Shown: positions 1 through 9,671 of the stretch, in pieces
Position numbering within the stretch: the first letter of the stretch is position 1
Layout: every line of letters begins with the position of its first letter
DNA from: Hymenobacter sp. J193
GTDB lineage: Bacteria; Bacteroidota; Bacteroidia; Cytophagales; Hymenobacteraceae
Assembly (NCBI RefSeq): GCF_024700075.1
Contig: NZ_JAJONE010000007.1
Location: 62,001-126,000, forward strand
DNA length: 64,000 bases
Reading direction: 5' to 3'
The notes under the pieces: model-generated
What the model was told of the DNA's origin: nothing
Databases searched by the model: none
The model's input: only the letters and a program-made list of their open reading frames with translations
Program-made: the position numbers and the translations under genes

Positions 1-210
1 CCCCAGCTGCACGGCCCCAAACGGCACATTCGCCCCCAGAAATACGTGGCCGTGAAAATCGGTGCCGATATACGGGTCCACGTACTGGGTGAGGCTGTTT
101 GTTGGGTGTTTACTGGCCGTTTCCCGGCTGCTGGCTCGAGGAGAGAAAGCGGCCATACCGCAAACCAAGGCGGCTGAGACAAGGATAAACCGACGGTTGA
201 GGCGCTTCAT
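1..210 (-). CDS. GH92 alpha-mannosidase, N-terminus only (runs off left edge)
   Basis: Reading the minus strand from an ATG at 210 gives 70 codons open to the window edge. The product starts with a basic, hydrophobic signal peptide (MKRLNRRFILVSAALVCGMA) and continues into YVDPYIGTD, then GHVFLGANVPFGAVQLG. Both are signatures of the extreme N-terminus of family GH92 exo-alpha-mannosidases, calcium-dependent enzymes that trim alpha-linked mannose in the periplasm or on the cell surface. Only about a tenth of the usual 700-770 residues lies here, so catalytic residues cannot be checked. Its presence fits the mannose-directed metabolism encoded at the other end of the window, although about 44 kb separates them. 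The family call is confident for such a short piece because the motif is distinctive. Confidence 0.85.
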   Translation of the reverse strand, partial: MKRLNRRFILVSAALVCGMAAFSPRASSRETASKHPTNSLTQYVDPYIGTDFHGHVFLGANVPFGAVQLG

Positions 211-350
211 AGGGGTTGCTTAAGCCAGTAAGAGAAGCGGAAAAGTAAGACGGTAGTCGTATAAAGGCAGATGATGCACACAAAAACGCGTGTTTGCAAA
301 AGCCGCCTCTCAGAGATTCTAAAGCAACCATTGCCCCTGTCCGGAAAACC

Positions 351-1349
351 CTAATCACCTCCCGTTATGGTACTGCCCTTTATTTCCAATGTCTGTAGTA
401 TGGCTTTTTGCAATTTTTCCGGTTCATCTTTATGTATTTGATGACCAGAATTTTCAAAGACAAACAGACTCTTTCTTGGGGCTTTGATGACCTGAAAATA
501 GTTTTGTGTAATGGTAGATGATGTTTGAATATCATTTTTGCCAACGAAGAAATAAATCGGGCACTTGACCTTCTTCAACGTCTTCGGCAAATCAATGGCC
601 ATTACTTCGTTCCACACGGGCGACCACGTCGCAGACCATTTAAGAAACCCATTTTTGAATTCGTCGCTGGTTGCGTACTTCTTGCCTTCCTTGTAAAAAA
701 GCCACTTTCGGAGGTAGAACAAGTCTTCGTCCTTTTCGAAGGGAATAGTTACACTTGCCAACTCTTTGCTGGCCAGCGGGTCTTCTTTGAAATGAGTTCT
801 TAGAATTTCAAGCAACTCCTGTTCGCTTGCTAATTGGCTGATAACTGGATTCACGGCGAAATAACCATGCAGCAGTTCCGGATGCTTTTCGACCATATAA
901 AACCCCAACACGTTTCCCCAAGAGCTGCCCGCCAGGTATATTTTTTCCTGGTTTAATTCCTTGGTCAGAAACCGGATAACTTGGTACGTGTCCCGTTTCA
1001 TCTGCGCAACGGACGGTTGGGTTGGCGAAGGATTCAATGCCAAGGTCTTTCCGGCATCCCGTTGGTCCCACTGGACCAGGGTAAATTTGGTTTTTAAAAG
1101 GCTGGTAAAGCTACTGGCGGCAGGCATCATCGAGCTTCCGGGCCCACCCGATAAAAACAACAGCACCGGCTTGTTGGAATCATCCGTCTTGATTTCCAGC
1201 GCCTGCTTAATTCCCTCAATATCAGGCATTAGAAGAGTGTCAATCTGGCGCGAAATAACAGTGGATAATTGTCTTTGGGTATGCTGGGCGTTACCAGCAT
1301 AAACTTGAAAAAGAAGAGGCAACAGGAGTAAGAAGGAGCGCTTTTTCAC
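351..1349 (-). CDS. Exported alpha/beta hydrolase, proline iminopeptidase-like
   Basis: I chose the GTG at 1349 as start because it directly precedes KKRSFLLLLPLLFQVYAGNAQ, a good signal peptide. The frame stays open 13 codons further upstream to an ATG at 1388, but those residues would put charged sequence ahead of it. The mature protein has the alpha/beta-hydrolase hallmarks in order: SGGPGSS (oxyanion-hole loop like the HGGPG of S33 peptidases), the nucleophile elbow GSSWG, an acidic residue in FVGKNDIQ and a late histidine in SGHQIHKDEP. With about 332 residues it has the usual length for the family. It stands alone between the GH92 start and the sensor kinase. The likely role is a periplasmic peptidase or esterase; the substrate cannot be told from sequence. 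Confidence 0.82.
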   Translation of the reverse strand: MKKRSFLLLLPLLFQVYAGNAQHTQRQLSTVISRQIDTLLMPDIEGIKQALEIKTDDSNKPVLLFLSGGPGSSMMPAASSFTSLLKTKFTLVQWDQRDAGKTLALNPSPTQPSVAQMKRDTYQVIRFLTKELNQEKIYLAGSSWGNVLGFYMVEKHPELLHGYFAVNPVISQLASEQELLEILRTHFKEDPLASKELASVTIPFEKDEDLFYLRKWLFYKEGKKYATSDEFKNGFLKWSATWSPVWNEVMAIDLPKTLKKVKCPIYFFVGKNDIQTSSTITQNYFQVIKAPRKSLFVFENSGHQIHKDEPEKLQKAILQTLEIKGSTITGGD

Positions 1350-1562
1350 GATAAAAACGGTTTGTCTGTTACAAGGATCTGCAACCACTGGGCGTTGTTG
1401 CAGGGGGCCCGCTATTGACCATTGGGCCTGAACTACACCAGCCAGCAGCAGTCACCGGCAGGCGCAGACCTCAAGATTAGCGCGCCTTCACCTGGCTGGC
1501 AAGTAAATTCATGCCAATGGCTCCAGGGACTTGCAAACAACAGGTACGCTTACCTTTAGCCC

Positions 1563-3233
1563 ATGCCCCGGCTTCTGCTCTTTTGTCTGCTCCTGCTCAC
1601 CCTGGCCTCCTGCCACTCGCAGGTGCGCTACGCGGAGGGCGCCGCCGTGTACCAGCTCGGCGACGACCCGCGCTGGGCCGCCCGGCAGTACGACGATTCC
1701 GGCTGGCGGCCCGAGCGCGGGCCTGTTGGCGGCCAGGTATGCTGGACCCGCAACTGGCTCACGCTGCACCATCGCAACCCCCACACGCCGCTGGGGTTGC
1801 AGATTGGCGCGTTCGGCGCGTTCGAAGTCTATTGGGACGGCACCCTTATCGGCCAAAACGGGCAGTTACCCGCCGGCCAGCAGGCCGAGGTCCCCGGCAC
1901 GGAAACCAGCTACTACCAAGTGCCGGATTCGCTGGCTCGGCCCGGCCGGCACCTGGTTGCCCTACGCAGCACCCAAACCTACCTCCCCGGGGAGGAGCGG
2001 GGCACGCACATCCGCCTCGACAGCTACCCGCGGCTGCTCCAGGGGCCGCTCCTCATCACGTCCTTCATGAACCTCATGGCCGGGGCCTTTCTCATCGCGG
2101 CGGTATACTACCTGTTTCTGTTCCTGAACAGCCGCCGGAAAGAGCCGGCTGTTTTGGTGTTCAGCCTTATCTGTTTCCTTTTTTTGCGCTGCTGCTGCTG
2201 GAGTACGTTAAGTTCTACCTGGCCATTCCCTACCCGCAGTTCTACTTCCGGCTGGAAGCCATTGGCTGGCTCACTCTTGCTATTGCCCTGCTGGTGCCAC
2301 TGTACTTCACCATGCAGTTTCGGCTTGCGCGCAAGCGCCTGCTTTCCGTACTGCTGCTAGCGGTGCTCCTGGGCATTTACGTCAGCAACTTTCGTCACTA
2401 CGACCTGACGGCCCTGTACTTTAGCTACGCAATGTGGCTGGCGTCGATGGCGGTGGTTGTGGTGGCCGTTACCCGCAAGGCCCGGGGGGCGCGTGGTGCT
2501 GGCCGGGCTGCTGGCCAGCGCAGTGGTTCATTATTTTCTGTTCCATGATTTTGGTCTGTTTATCTCGTTCACACTCCTGGTGCTGTGTATGCTGTATCTG
2601 CACACCCTTCAGGTGCAGGCCATAGAAGCAGAGCGCCAGGCGGCTCAGCTACTCTCTTCGCGGCTGAAACTGGAGCTGCTAAAGAAGAACATTCAGCCCC
2701 ATTTCATCAAAAACACGCTCACGTCCATGCTCGACTGGGTGGAAGAATCACCCAAAGAAGGCGCCGTGTTCATCCAGGCCCTGGCCCGGGAGTTCGACAT
2801 TCTCAACGACATTGCCGAGGCCACGCTTATCCCCGTGAGCCAGGAAATAGCGCTCTGCCGCCACCATTTGCAGGTGATGGAGTTCCGCAAGGAAATTCGC
2901 TACGAGCTCGAAACCTTCGGCATTGACCTAGGCGACCTCATTCCGCCGGCCATTTTCCACACCGTGCTCGAAAACGGTATTACCCACAGCCTGCCCCCGG
3001 CCGATGGCTGCATACGGTTTCAGCTCCGATTTGAGCGCACCGGCCGCACCAAGCACTACACCCTGCTCACCTGCGCCCACAACCGGCCCGAGGCCCCTAA
3101 CGGCCCGCCTAGCACCGGCTTCCACTACATCGAAGCCCGCCTCCGGGAAAGCTTCGGCAGCCAGTGGGCATTCTCGTCGCACGCCGTACCGGAAGGCTGG
3201 CTTACCTCCATCACCATTGGTCCCTTGGTATGA
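1563..3233 (+). pseudogene. LytS-type sensor histidine kinase with extracellular domain, two compensating frameshifts
   Basis: The protein begins with a lipoprotein-like or signal segment (MPRLLLFCLLLLTLASCHSQ). An extracellular beta-rich domain to about residue 165 is followed by several membrane helices and a cytoplasmic His_kinase (LytS/YehU-type) domain with QPHFIKNTLTSML, the phospho-acceptor region. The reading frame changes twice. At the T7 run 2179-2185 one base is missing, so sense continues in the next frame (FFALLLLEYVKFYLAIPYPQ). At the G6 run 2484-2489 one base is extra and the first frame returns (RVVLAGLLASAVV). Restoring both gives one continuous protein of about 556 residues. 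The layout resembles 7TMR-DISM sensors. The stop codon overlaps the response-regulator start (ATGA), so the two are co-translated. Either this is a decayed gene or, more likely, two homopolymer sequence errors. The catalytic ATP-binding half looks intact, with ENGITHSLP standing in for the N box. Confidence 0.78.
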
Positions 3234-3928
3234 ATATTCTCCTAGTGGAAGACGAAGCCCGCATCGCCCGGCGGCTGGAGCGCATGACCCGCGCCTTCTT
3301 CGGCCCTCAACTTGCGAGTCTCACCGTTTGCGAATCGCTGCCCATGGCCCTGCGCGCACTCCACACCGCTGCGCCCGACCTGCTTTTGCTTGACCTGAAC
3401 CTGAACGGCCAGGACGGCTTCGACCTGCTGAAAAGTGTCGCGGCCGGCGCCTTCCACACCATCATCATTTCGGCGTACACGGAAAAAGCCATTACCGCCT
3501 TCGCCCACGGCGTGCTCGATTTCGTGCCCAAGCCCTTCACCGAAGAGCGGCTGACCCAGGCCTTTGCCCGCCTGACCATACCCACCGCCAAGCCCGAGAA
3601 TGCCCTGCAGTTTCTGACCGTGAAGAAGCAGGGTAGCCTGGTATTGATTGAGGTGAAAGAGCTTCGCTACATCAAAGGCGCGGGCATTTACTCCGAACTG
3701 CATCTGCTAAACGGCCGAAAAGGGTTGCACGACAAGTCCCTCAATAAGCTGACACAATTGCTGCCCGCTTCCTTCGAGCGCATTCACAAGTCCTACATCG
3801 CCTGCCTCACACAAGCCGAAAAAATCATCGTGCAGGAAGGCAGCCGCTACCAGCTGCTCCTCAAAAGCGGCCAGCTACTGCCTATCGGCCGCTCCCGGTA
3901 CAAGGAACTACGCAGCAAAATAAACTGA
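3230..3928 (+). CDS. LytTR-family response regulator
   Basis: A 232-residue protein starting at ATG 3230, four bases inside the end of the sensor kinase gene. The receiver domain has the acidic pocket (VEDE), the phospho-acceptor aspartate near residue 55 in LLLLDLNLNG, a threonine/serine region (IIISAY) and the lysine of VPKPF. It is followed by a LytTR DNA-binding domain (about residues 130-232, with VKKQGSLVLIEVKELRYIKG and FERIHKSYIA). This is the standard partner of LytS-like kinases and probably activates transcription of an unlinked or nearby target. No target gene is obvious, since the next 430 bases are non-coding. The longer frame starting at 3164 is rejected because it lies entirely inside the kinase gene. 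Confidence 0.9.
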   Translation: MNILLVEDEARIARRLERMTRAFFGPQLASLTVCESLPMALRALHTAAPDLLLLDLNLNGQDGFDLLKSVAAGAFHTIIISAYTEKAITAFAHGVLDFVPKPFTEERLTQAFARLTIPTAKPENALQFLTVKKQGSLVLIEVKELRYIKGAGIYSELHLLNGRKGLHDKSLNKLTQLLPASFERIHKSYIACLTQAEKIIVQEGSRYQLLLKSGQLLPIGRSRYKELRSKIN

Positions 3929-4268
3929 CCTGGACACTTCGATCAGGAAAGTCCCTAAAGCAATCTAAATACCCAGGTAGTAAAGCAGGAGCAGGCTAGG
4001 ATAAACGGGCCAAACTGGCTCCAGGAGTAAGCGCTGAGCATTGGCTGGCAACAAGTGTGGCCCCCATAGGTCGGCTAACCCGGGTGGAAACAAGCCAAAC
4101 CAGCGTTTGACGCTGCAAACCTATCGGGACCTAAAACCCGATTGATAGAAAGTTGACGAACGGTTGAAAATGGGTGGTAGGGTGCAGAAGCCGCACACGA
4201 ACGACACACCTTTAGCAAGCCAATGGTCCCCCTTCTTTCTTTGCTAGCTGCCCGGGTTTGCCTATCTG

Positions 4269-4308
4269 GGGTGTTATTAAACAAATAGAGCAAAACCTCC
4301 GACTCAGA
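4269..4308 (+). repeat. Left copy of an inverted repeat that brackets the Tn3 insertion
   Basis: The core GCAAAACCTCCGA with its flanks matches the reverse complement of 9815-9853 at about 35 of 40 positions. The right copy covers the last codons and stop of the truncated tnpA fragment. The two copies are only about 230 bp apart once the Tn3 element is removed, which suggests the ends of an older element or MITE-like unit that the transposon later entered. Confidence 0.6.
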
Positions 4309-4356
4309 GAAGCAGCTGCCCTGTTTGCGAGCTTAACATATTGTTATGCAACAAAA

Positions 4357-4361
4357 TACAT
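4357..4361. repeat. Target-site duplication, left (TACAT)
   Basis: Five bases directly outside the left inverted repeat, identical to 9667-9671 outside the right repeat. Five base pairs is the standard Tn3-family duplication length. Confidence 0.9.
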
Positions 4362-4400
4362 GGGGTTCTTTTAGTAAGTGGACATAATCCTACGCTAAGC
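4362..4400 (+). repeat. Tn3 left terminal inverted repeat
   Basis: Begins GGGGTTCTTTTAG and ends TACGCTAAGC. The stop codon of tnpA (CTA on this strand, 4395-4397) lies inside it, as is common in Tn3 elements. Confidence 0.92.
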
Positions 4401-7359
4401 GCCGGTTCTTAATGGCCGTAGTCCGGCCAGGAGCCCGGTTTCGTCGGGCAGGAACGAGTAGCGCCCGAGGCGATTGATGTGCCGGTAGCGCGCCGGCGAG
4501 AGGAAACGCAGGTCTTCGGCAGCGACTGCTTCCCCTTCACGCCTCAGCTGGGCGACCACTTCCTGCATATACCGGGTATTCCAGACCACGACCAGGTTGG
4601 TGAGCAGGTTCAGGCAGCGCACGGTTTCCTGCTGCTGCTCGTCCTGCTGGCGGCGCAGGGCCCCGTCGCCGCCGAACCAGAGCCAGCTGCGCAGCGCGTG
4701 CAGCTGCTCGCCTTTGTTGAGCTGGGCGTGGATGCGGCGGCGCAGCGGCTGGCTTTGCAGGTAGCGCAGGATGAAGTTGGTTTTCAGCAGCCGGCCGTAT
4801 TCCTGCAGCAGTGTGGTGAGCTGGTGCTGCCGGGGGTAGGCCTGCAGCTTGCTGATGAGCAGCGAGGAGGTGACGTAGCCCAACTTCAACGAGGCGGCCA
4901 CGCGTAGCAGCTCGTCCCAGTGGCGGCGCACGAATTCGGGGTGGAAGCGGGCCGTGAATTTTAGGGAGGGGTAGACCAGGTCGCGGCCCTGGATTTTGCA
5001 CAGGCGCTGGTCCTTCAAATCGCGCAGCCGGGGCGAGAAGCGCAGGCCCAGCAAATCGAACAGGGCAAAGACCAGGTCGGTGTAGCCGTGCGTGTCGGTG
5101 GTGTGCTCGAGCAGGGGCAGCTCCGTTTCGTTGCCCAGCACCTCGTCGAGCACGTAGGTGGCGTCGCGGACGGTGGAGGCAATCGCCCGGCTGCCGAACT
5201 GCGAATACTGGTCGGCCGTGTGGGTGTAAAAGGTGAGCCCCTGGCCGTAGCCGTAGTAGCGCGGCAGCGCCCGGGCGGCGCGCACGTGGCCGCGCACGGG
5301 AAAGCGCTGCCCATCGGACGAGGAAAGCGTTCCACCGCCCCAGGCCGCGGCCAATGGCTGGCGGTACTGGTAATTGACCAGGCACGTGGTGGCCTGCTTG
5401 AGCGCGTCTTCGCGCAGGTAGTTGCTGGCCACCCACCACAGGGCCTGGTAGTCCAGGGCGGTGCTGCGGGCCATGTCCGTGAGCGGGATGTTGCACGCGG
5501 CGGCCAGCAGCGCGGCGTAGAGCAGCGCCCGCTGCGCCGCCACCGGCTCGGGGCCCAGGAGTACGCGGGAGAAGCCGGTCCAGGCATCCACTTCGCCCAG
5601 CAGCTCGCTCAGTTCCACCAGCGGCAGGCGCTGGCCGACCTGCGCGGCCAATTCCTGGGCGGAGACCGGCACCTCGGCCGCGGCGAGCGGGGTCACCACC
5701 AATTCGCCTTGCGCGTTGAGGCGGATGTCGCCGCCTTCCCGTAGAATCTGCTCCATGCGCGGCAGGTGCCCTTCCAACTCGTGCAGGTGGTCGTCCAATT
5801 GCTGCACTGGGACGGCGGGCAAGCCCAGCTGGGCGCAGGCGTCGGCCCGCAGCGCGGGCCATTGGTTGAGCGGAATGAGGTAGCTGTCCAGGCTGGCGTG
5901 TTTGCGGGAGTGGCGCACGTACACGTCCCCCGAGCGCAACCGCTCGCGCAGGGTGGCCAGCACGCTCAGGGCGTAGGCCGGCACCGAAAGCGGCCCACCC
6001 GTCGCGCCCACAAACGCCTGCCAGGCCGGTGCCATAAACGCCCGGGGCGGCTGGGGCGGCAACTGGCGGCGGGTGCCGGTCAGCAAGTCGCGCACCACCA
6101 GCAGGGCGGCGAAGAAGTCGTCGCCGGTGAAGGCGTTCTCCCAGTCCAGGTCGGCCAGCAGCGGGGCCGAAAAGCGCTTGATGGCCGCGTAATGGGCTTC
6201 GAGAAACTCCAGGTAGGAGCGCTTGGCGGGCTGCGTCAGGGCCTGGGCGGTGGCCAGGGCCTGCTGCAGTTCGGCCCGGGGGACGCGGGCGTAAATCTGC
6301 GCCCGCAGGTCTTCCCCCGGGCACGTGCGCTTCGTCGAGCAGCAGGCCCACGGCGTGGCCCAGCGTGGCCAGCACCTGGTCTTTGGCGCGGGCCGTGGCG
6401 CGCTGGTACTCCTCCATTTCCCGGCGCGCCCGCGCCAGGGCCGTTTCCCAGTATTCGTCCGCCATCTTCAGCACCAGGTCGGTGAGTTCGAGCAGCATCT
6501 CGCGGCCAAAAGCCAGCAGCAGCGGGTAGCGCTTGGCCGGGGCCAGGCGCTGCAGCGCCTGGTTGCTGCGGTGGCGGGCCAGGCCCGCCAACCGCTTTTG
6601 CCGGTTCGGGTGCAGGGCCGCCAGGTTCCACTCGCCCGCCCCCAGCGCCCGCAAAAAGCGCAGCTTGTCCAGCGTGGCGCGGATGGTGGCCGGCGTGCTG
6701 CGGGTGGGCGGCTGCAGGAGCCAGCCGTGGCGGGTGCGCCGCTCCGGGTCCTCCACCACGAGCAGGGCATCGAGCTGCGCCTCCACGGTGGGCGTGAGCA
6801 CCGGGGCCAGCCGACGGTACGTTTCCGTGTGCGCTTGCTCCACGAGCGAGCCAATCAGGCGCTCCAGCTCCACTACGGACGGGCGCACCAACTGCTGCTG
6901 GCGCAGTCGTTGGCAGGCCAGTTCCAGCAGCACCCGCTCCTGGTCGTGCGCAAGCGCCTGCTCCAGCAGCCACGCTTCCAGCACCGGCGTATCGAGCAGT
7001 GGCTGCCAGCGCCGCCAGCCCAGGTGCCCGAGTACCTGTTGAAAGTGTTCGTACACGGTGGCCTCGCGCTGGCCGTAGGCGGAAAATACGCCGGCATCCA
7101 CAGCCAGTTGTACCGCCACAAAGTCGAGTAGGACGGCGGGCACCTGCGTCCACCAGCGCTCGGGCAAGTGGGCGAACACGCGCAGCACGACCAACTGCAC
7201 GGCGCACCCGAGCCGGTTGACGTCCCGGCGTTGCCCGCGTAGCAGGTGCTGGTCGGCCTCCGACAGCTGGCCGTGCTGGCGCAACGCGCCTTCCGGCACG
7301 GAGGAGGGCAACTGCTGGTAGCGGAGGCGCTCGGCCTCGGAGAGAAAGGTAGCGGGCAT
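4395..7359 (-). pseudogene. tnpA: Tn3-family transposase TnpA, one frameshift
   Basis: The start at 7359 gives MPATFLSEAERLRYQQLP, the classic TnpA N-terminus. About 350 residues of the N-terminal (DUF4158-like) region run to LLLDEAHVPG. The frame then shifts at the C5 run 6314-6318: removing one base restores GEDLRAQIYARVPRAEL and the C-terminal catalytic half to the stop at 4395. That half keeps SSDGQRF and HTTDTHGYTDL (two catalytic aspartates) and the glutamate-containing end (WLWFGGDGALRRQQDEQ region). The repaired protein is about 987 residues, normal for the family. A single indel in a homopolymer with no other damage suggests a recent mutation or a sequence error. Programmed frameshifting is not a known feature of Tn3 transposases. 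The enzyme cuts and joins the 39-bp ends during replicative transposition. Confidence 0.88.
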
Positions 7360-7482
7360 GGGGCGGCAAAAAGGTGTCTCGCGAAACGGCCGTTTTAGCG
7401 GCCCACCCGCTTCGGCTTTCTGACGAGTCGAAAAGCTACCAAAGATTGTCTCATTTCCTGTTCTCACCAATCAACGGCTCGC

Positions 7483-7490
7483 TATCTTCG
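7483..7490 (+). promoter_or_regulatory. Candidate -7 box for tnpR (TATCTTCG)
   Basis: Differs by one base from the Bacteroidota TAnnTTTG consensus and lies about 24 bp before the resolvase ATG. It sits in the short divergent region between tnpA and tnpR where the res site would be, so resolvase binding probably autoregulates it. I did not identify a -33 element with certainty. Confidence 0.4.
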
Positions 7491-7513
7491 CCCCCATTGA
7501 CTTCTTGAGAATA

Positions 7514-8116
7514 ATGGCGATGATTTTCGGCTATGCCCGCGTGAGTACCTCCGACCAGCACCTACACCTGCAGACCGATGCCTTGCAGGCCTACGGCTGC
7601 GTGGAGGTGGCCCAGGAGAAAGTGTCCTCGGTGAAAGAACGCCCGGCCCTGCAGCACCTGCTGACCCGGCTGCGGCCCGGCGATACGCTCGTGGTCTGGA
7701 AACTCGACCGGCTGGGCCGCTCGCTCAAGGACCTGGTCGCGTTGGTGACCGGGTTTCAGGACCAGGGGGTGCACTTCGTCAGCCTGCAGGACCACCTGGA
7801 CACGACCACGGCCCAGGGCCGGCTCATGTTTAACCTGTTTGCCTCGCTGGCCGAGTTTGAGCGCGACATCATCCGCGAACGAACCAAGGCGGGACTGACG
7901 GCGGCCCGCGCCCGCGGCCGGCAGGGCGGCCGGCCCAAGGGGCTGTCGAAGGAGGCCCTCTCCAAAGCCCAGGCGGCGAAGACCCTCTACCTGCAGCAGG
8001 ACAAGACCGTAGCCGAAATCGGCCAGCTCCTCGGCGTGGGCCGCGCCACCATTTACCGTTACCTCGCCCACTTGGGGGTCCCCACGGGGCAGTTACCACC
8101 CGTGTCTGGCAATTAA
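7514..8116 (+). CDS. tnpR: Serine site-specific recombinase (resolvase)
   Basis: About 200 residues from ATG 7514 (MAMIFGYARVST); the in-frame TTG at 7505 is less likely. The catalytic serine is in YARVST. LVVWKLDRLGRSLKDLV contains the arginines of the active site, and AEFERDIIRERTKAGL is the dimer/E-helix region. GRPKGLSKE leads into a C-terminal helix-turn-helix (TVAEIGQLLGVGRATIYRYL) that binds the res site. It resolves the cointegrates made by TnpA. It is divergent from tnpA with 154 bp between, the usual arrangement. Intact, with normal length. Confidence 0.93.
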   Translation: MAMIFGYARVSTSDQHLHLQTDALQAYGCVEVAQEKVSSVKERPALQHLLTRLRPGDTLVVWKLDRLGRSLKDLVALVTGFQDQGVHFVSLQDHLDTTTAQGRLMFNLFASLAEFERDIIRERTKAGLTAARARGRQGGRPKGLSKEALSKAQAAKTLYLQQDKTVAEIGQLLGVGRATIYRYLAHLGVPTGQLPPVSGN

Positions 8117-8203
8117 TTGCTTCCCCTGGCTCATGGAAGGTGCCGAGGTGCAACTAGCCAGCTGCGCGAGGTATCTGATTCTCTAGAAACTCACTTTTTC
8201 CTT

Positions 8204-9604
8204 ATGCTACCGCTTCGTTACCTGCCACTCATTACCCTACTCGGGTTGTTTAGTCTGCCAGGAAAGGCGCAATCGCGGGTCAAAAAGTATGTGCAAGCGC
8301 ACGTGGCCCCTATTGTTTCCATTCAGCCCGACTACAACGACAACGCGGATTTAGCCGTGGTAGGACAGGCCATCGGCGAGGCCCGCATTGTGATGCTGGG
8401 GGAGCAGGACCATGGAGATGGCGCGACCTTCTTGGCCAAAAGTCGGCTGGTGCGCTACCTGCATGAGCAGAAGGCCTTCACGGTACTCGCCTTTGAGGGC
8501 GACCTGTTTGCGCTAAATCACGGCTGGGAGCAGGTAGCCACGGCGGCTGACCGGCAGGCAGCCTTTTTGCACACCACTATTCACCCCTACTGGGCTGGCT
8601 GCCAGCAATGTGACCATTTGTTGTACGAGTACGTGCCCCATACTACGCGCAGCGCACGTCCCCTGCGTATCACCGGCTTTGACAATCAACTCTACTCGGA
8701 CTACAGTCGACAACAGTTTCCAACTTATTTCCACACTTACTTAGTGCACCACCGCTTGCCCTTTCTGCAGACCACCACTTACCGGCATTTCTTTCGGCCC
8801 TTTTTAGACACGCTGCTGGTGTCCAGCAATTTCATCACCGGGAAGCTGGATTTGGATAATCCAGATAAGGCACGGGCTATTAAGGCTATTAAGGATAAAA
8901 GAGGCAAATTAAGGCGTTTTGAAACGTGTCTGGATACCCTCACGGCGCAATTGCCAGTGACCGACGGCACGCCCGCCGAAGCGTTTAACCGGCTGCTCCT
9001 GCGCAATCTTTATGCCCTTGCGCAGGAAAGCGCGGTGTACACGGAGGACCGCACGGCCACCTACAATGTGCGCGATGCCCAGATGGCCGCGAACCTAGAC
9101 TGGTTAGCCAATACGCAGTTCAAGAACGAAAAAATCATCGTGTGGGCCGCCAGTGCCCACCTAGTGAAAGGCCGGGGGAGCGACTACTTGGTGCAGTCTC
9201 GGTTCACCCCCGCTGAGCAAGCGCAACTGCGCGCCGATAACGAGGCGTTGCATCCCATGGGACAGGTATTCATGGACCTCCCGCACAATCGTCAGCAAAC
9301 GTATATCGTCGGCTTTATCTCTCGTATGGGCAGCAGCCAGCGCACGGTTGCCGCAACGGCTACTGCGCTAAGCCCACCTGTTAAAAACAGTTTGGAAAGC
9401 TGGCTACCTGCTAACCTGGCCTATGGCTTCCTGGATTTCCAACCGTTACGGGCGCAACTCGTGGGCCAACCGCCCGAGTATTTTGCCATGCAAGGCATCC
9501 GGCACCAAACGCAGTATGCGAATTGGCCCAATTTCTTCGATGGTATTTTCTACGTGCAGACAATGACCCCCTGCACTAAAACAAATTTTACGCCCAGTAA
9601 ATGA
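8204..9604 (+). CDS. Exported erythromycin esterase family protein (transposon passenger)
   Basis: The start at 8204 was chosen because it gives a clean signal peptide (MLPLRYLPLITLLGLFSLPG, then KAQ); the frame is open upstream to 8117. The mature part shows the erythromycin-esterase family layout. VMLGEQDHGDGATFLAKSRL corresponds to the GE-x2-HG active-site motif, with the general-base histidine and a glutamate. TVLAFEGDLFALN and a late KIIVWAASAHLVKG (equivalent of the W-x-H-N/A-H block) follow. About 466 residues, slightly longer than EreA/EreB. Family members hydrolyse the macrolide lactone or act as succinoglycan-biosynthesis-like hydrolases of unknown substrate. The signal peptide is unusual for a resistance esterase, which is normally cytoplasmic. 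Location inside an intact Tn3 unit with a target duplication shows it is mobile. Macrolide hydrolysis is possible but unproven. Confidence 0.82.
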   Translation: MLPLRYLPLITLLGLFSLPGKAQSRVKKYVQAHVAPIVSIQPDYNDNADLAVVGQAIGEARIVMLGEQDHGDGATFLAKSRLVRYLHEQKAFTVLAFEGDLFALNHGWEQVATAADRQAAFLHTTIHPYWAGCQQCDHLLYEYVPHTTRSARPLRITGFDNQLYSDYSRQQFPTYFHTYLVHHRLPFLQTTTYRHFFRPFLDTLLVSSNFITGKLDLDNPDKARAIKAIKDKRGKLRRFETCLDTLTAQLPVTDGTPAEAFNRLLLRNLYALAQESAVYTEDRTATYNVRDAQMAANLDWLANTQFKNEKIIVWAASAHLVKGRGSDYLVQSRFTPAEQAQLRADNEALHPMGQVFMDLPHNRQQTYIVGFISRMGSSQRTVAATATALSPPVKNSLESWLPANLAYGFLDFQPLRAQLVGQPPEYFAMQGIRHQTQYANWPNFFDGIFYVQTMTPCTKTNFTPSK

Positions 9605-9627
9605 ATGCCAACTGCTGAGCTTACCTG

Positions 9628-9666
9628 GCTTAGCGTAGAATTATGTCCACTTGCTAAAAGAACCCC
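9628..9666 (-). repeat. Tn3 right terminal inverted repeat
   Basis: Reverse complement of the left repeat with two differences (T/C and C/T). Confidence 0.92.
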
Positions 9667-9671
9667 TACAT
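9667..9671. repeat. Target-site duplication, right (TACAT)
   Basis: Matches 4357-4361 exactly and directly abuts the right inverted repeat. Confidence 0.9.

Larger units (their letters stand above)
3929..4361. other. Non-coding stretch between response regulator and Tn3 element
   Basis: No convincing gene is seen on either strand; a 72-codon minus-strand frame here has no recognisable sequence. The right part contains a 40-bp sequence (4269-4308) that recurs in inverted orientation beyond the transposon, and the last five bases (TACAT) are the target duplication of that transposon. Confidence 0.5.
4362..9666. mobile_element. Complete Tn3-family transposon with erythromycin-esterase-like passenger
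   Basis: The element is bounded by 39-bp terminal inverted repeats that start GGGG and end CTAAGC on the inside, a typical Tn3-family pattern. The repeats are 4362-4400 and 9628-9666, differing at two positions. The flanking five bases are TACAT on both sides (4357-4361 and 9667-9671), a perfect 5-bp target duplication that marks a single intact insertion. Inside, tnpA is on the minus strand and divergent from tnpR, with a short intergenic region that should hold the res site. An exported erythromycin-esterase-like gene follows tnpR and ends 23 bp before the right repeat. The tnpA gene carries one frameshift (see that entry), so mobility as sequenced would need help from elsewhere or a corrected sequence. 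Confidence 0.93.

Noticed and set aside
525..803. Plus-strand 92-codon frame opposite the alpha/beta hydrolase
   Set aside because: Antisense shadow; the minus strand carries the catalytic motifs.
4479..7131. Several long plus-strand frames opposite tnpA
   Set aside because: GC-rich antisense shadows with repetitive QLV/HRR composition and no family resemblance.
4395..7359. Programmed frameshifting in the first tnpA
   Set aside because: Tn3 transposases are not known to use it, and the run is a short C5 without slippery heptamer or stimulatory structure.
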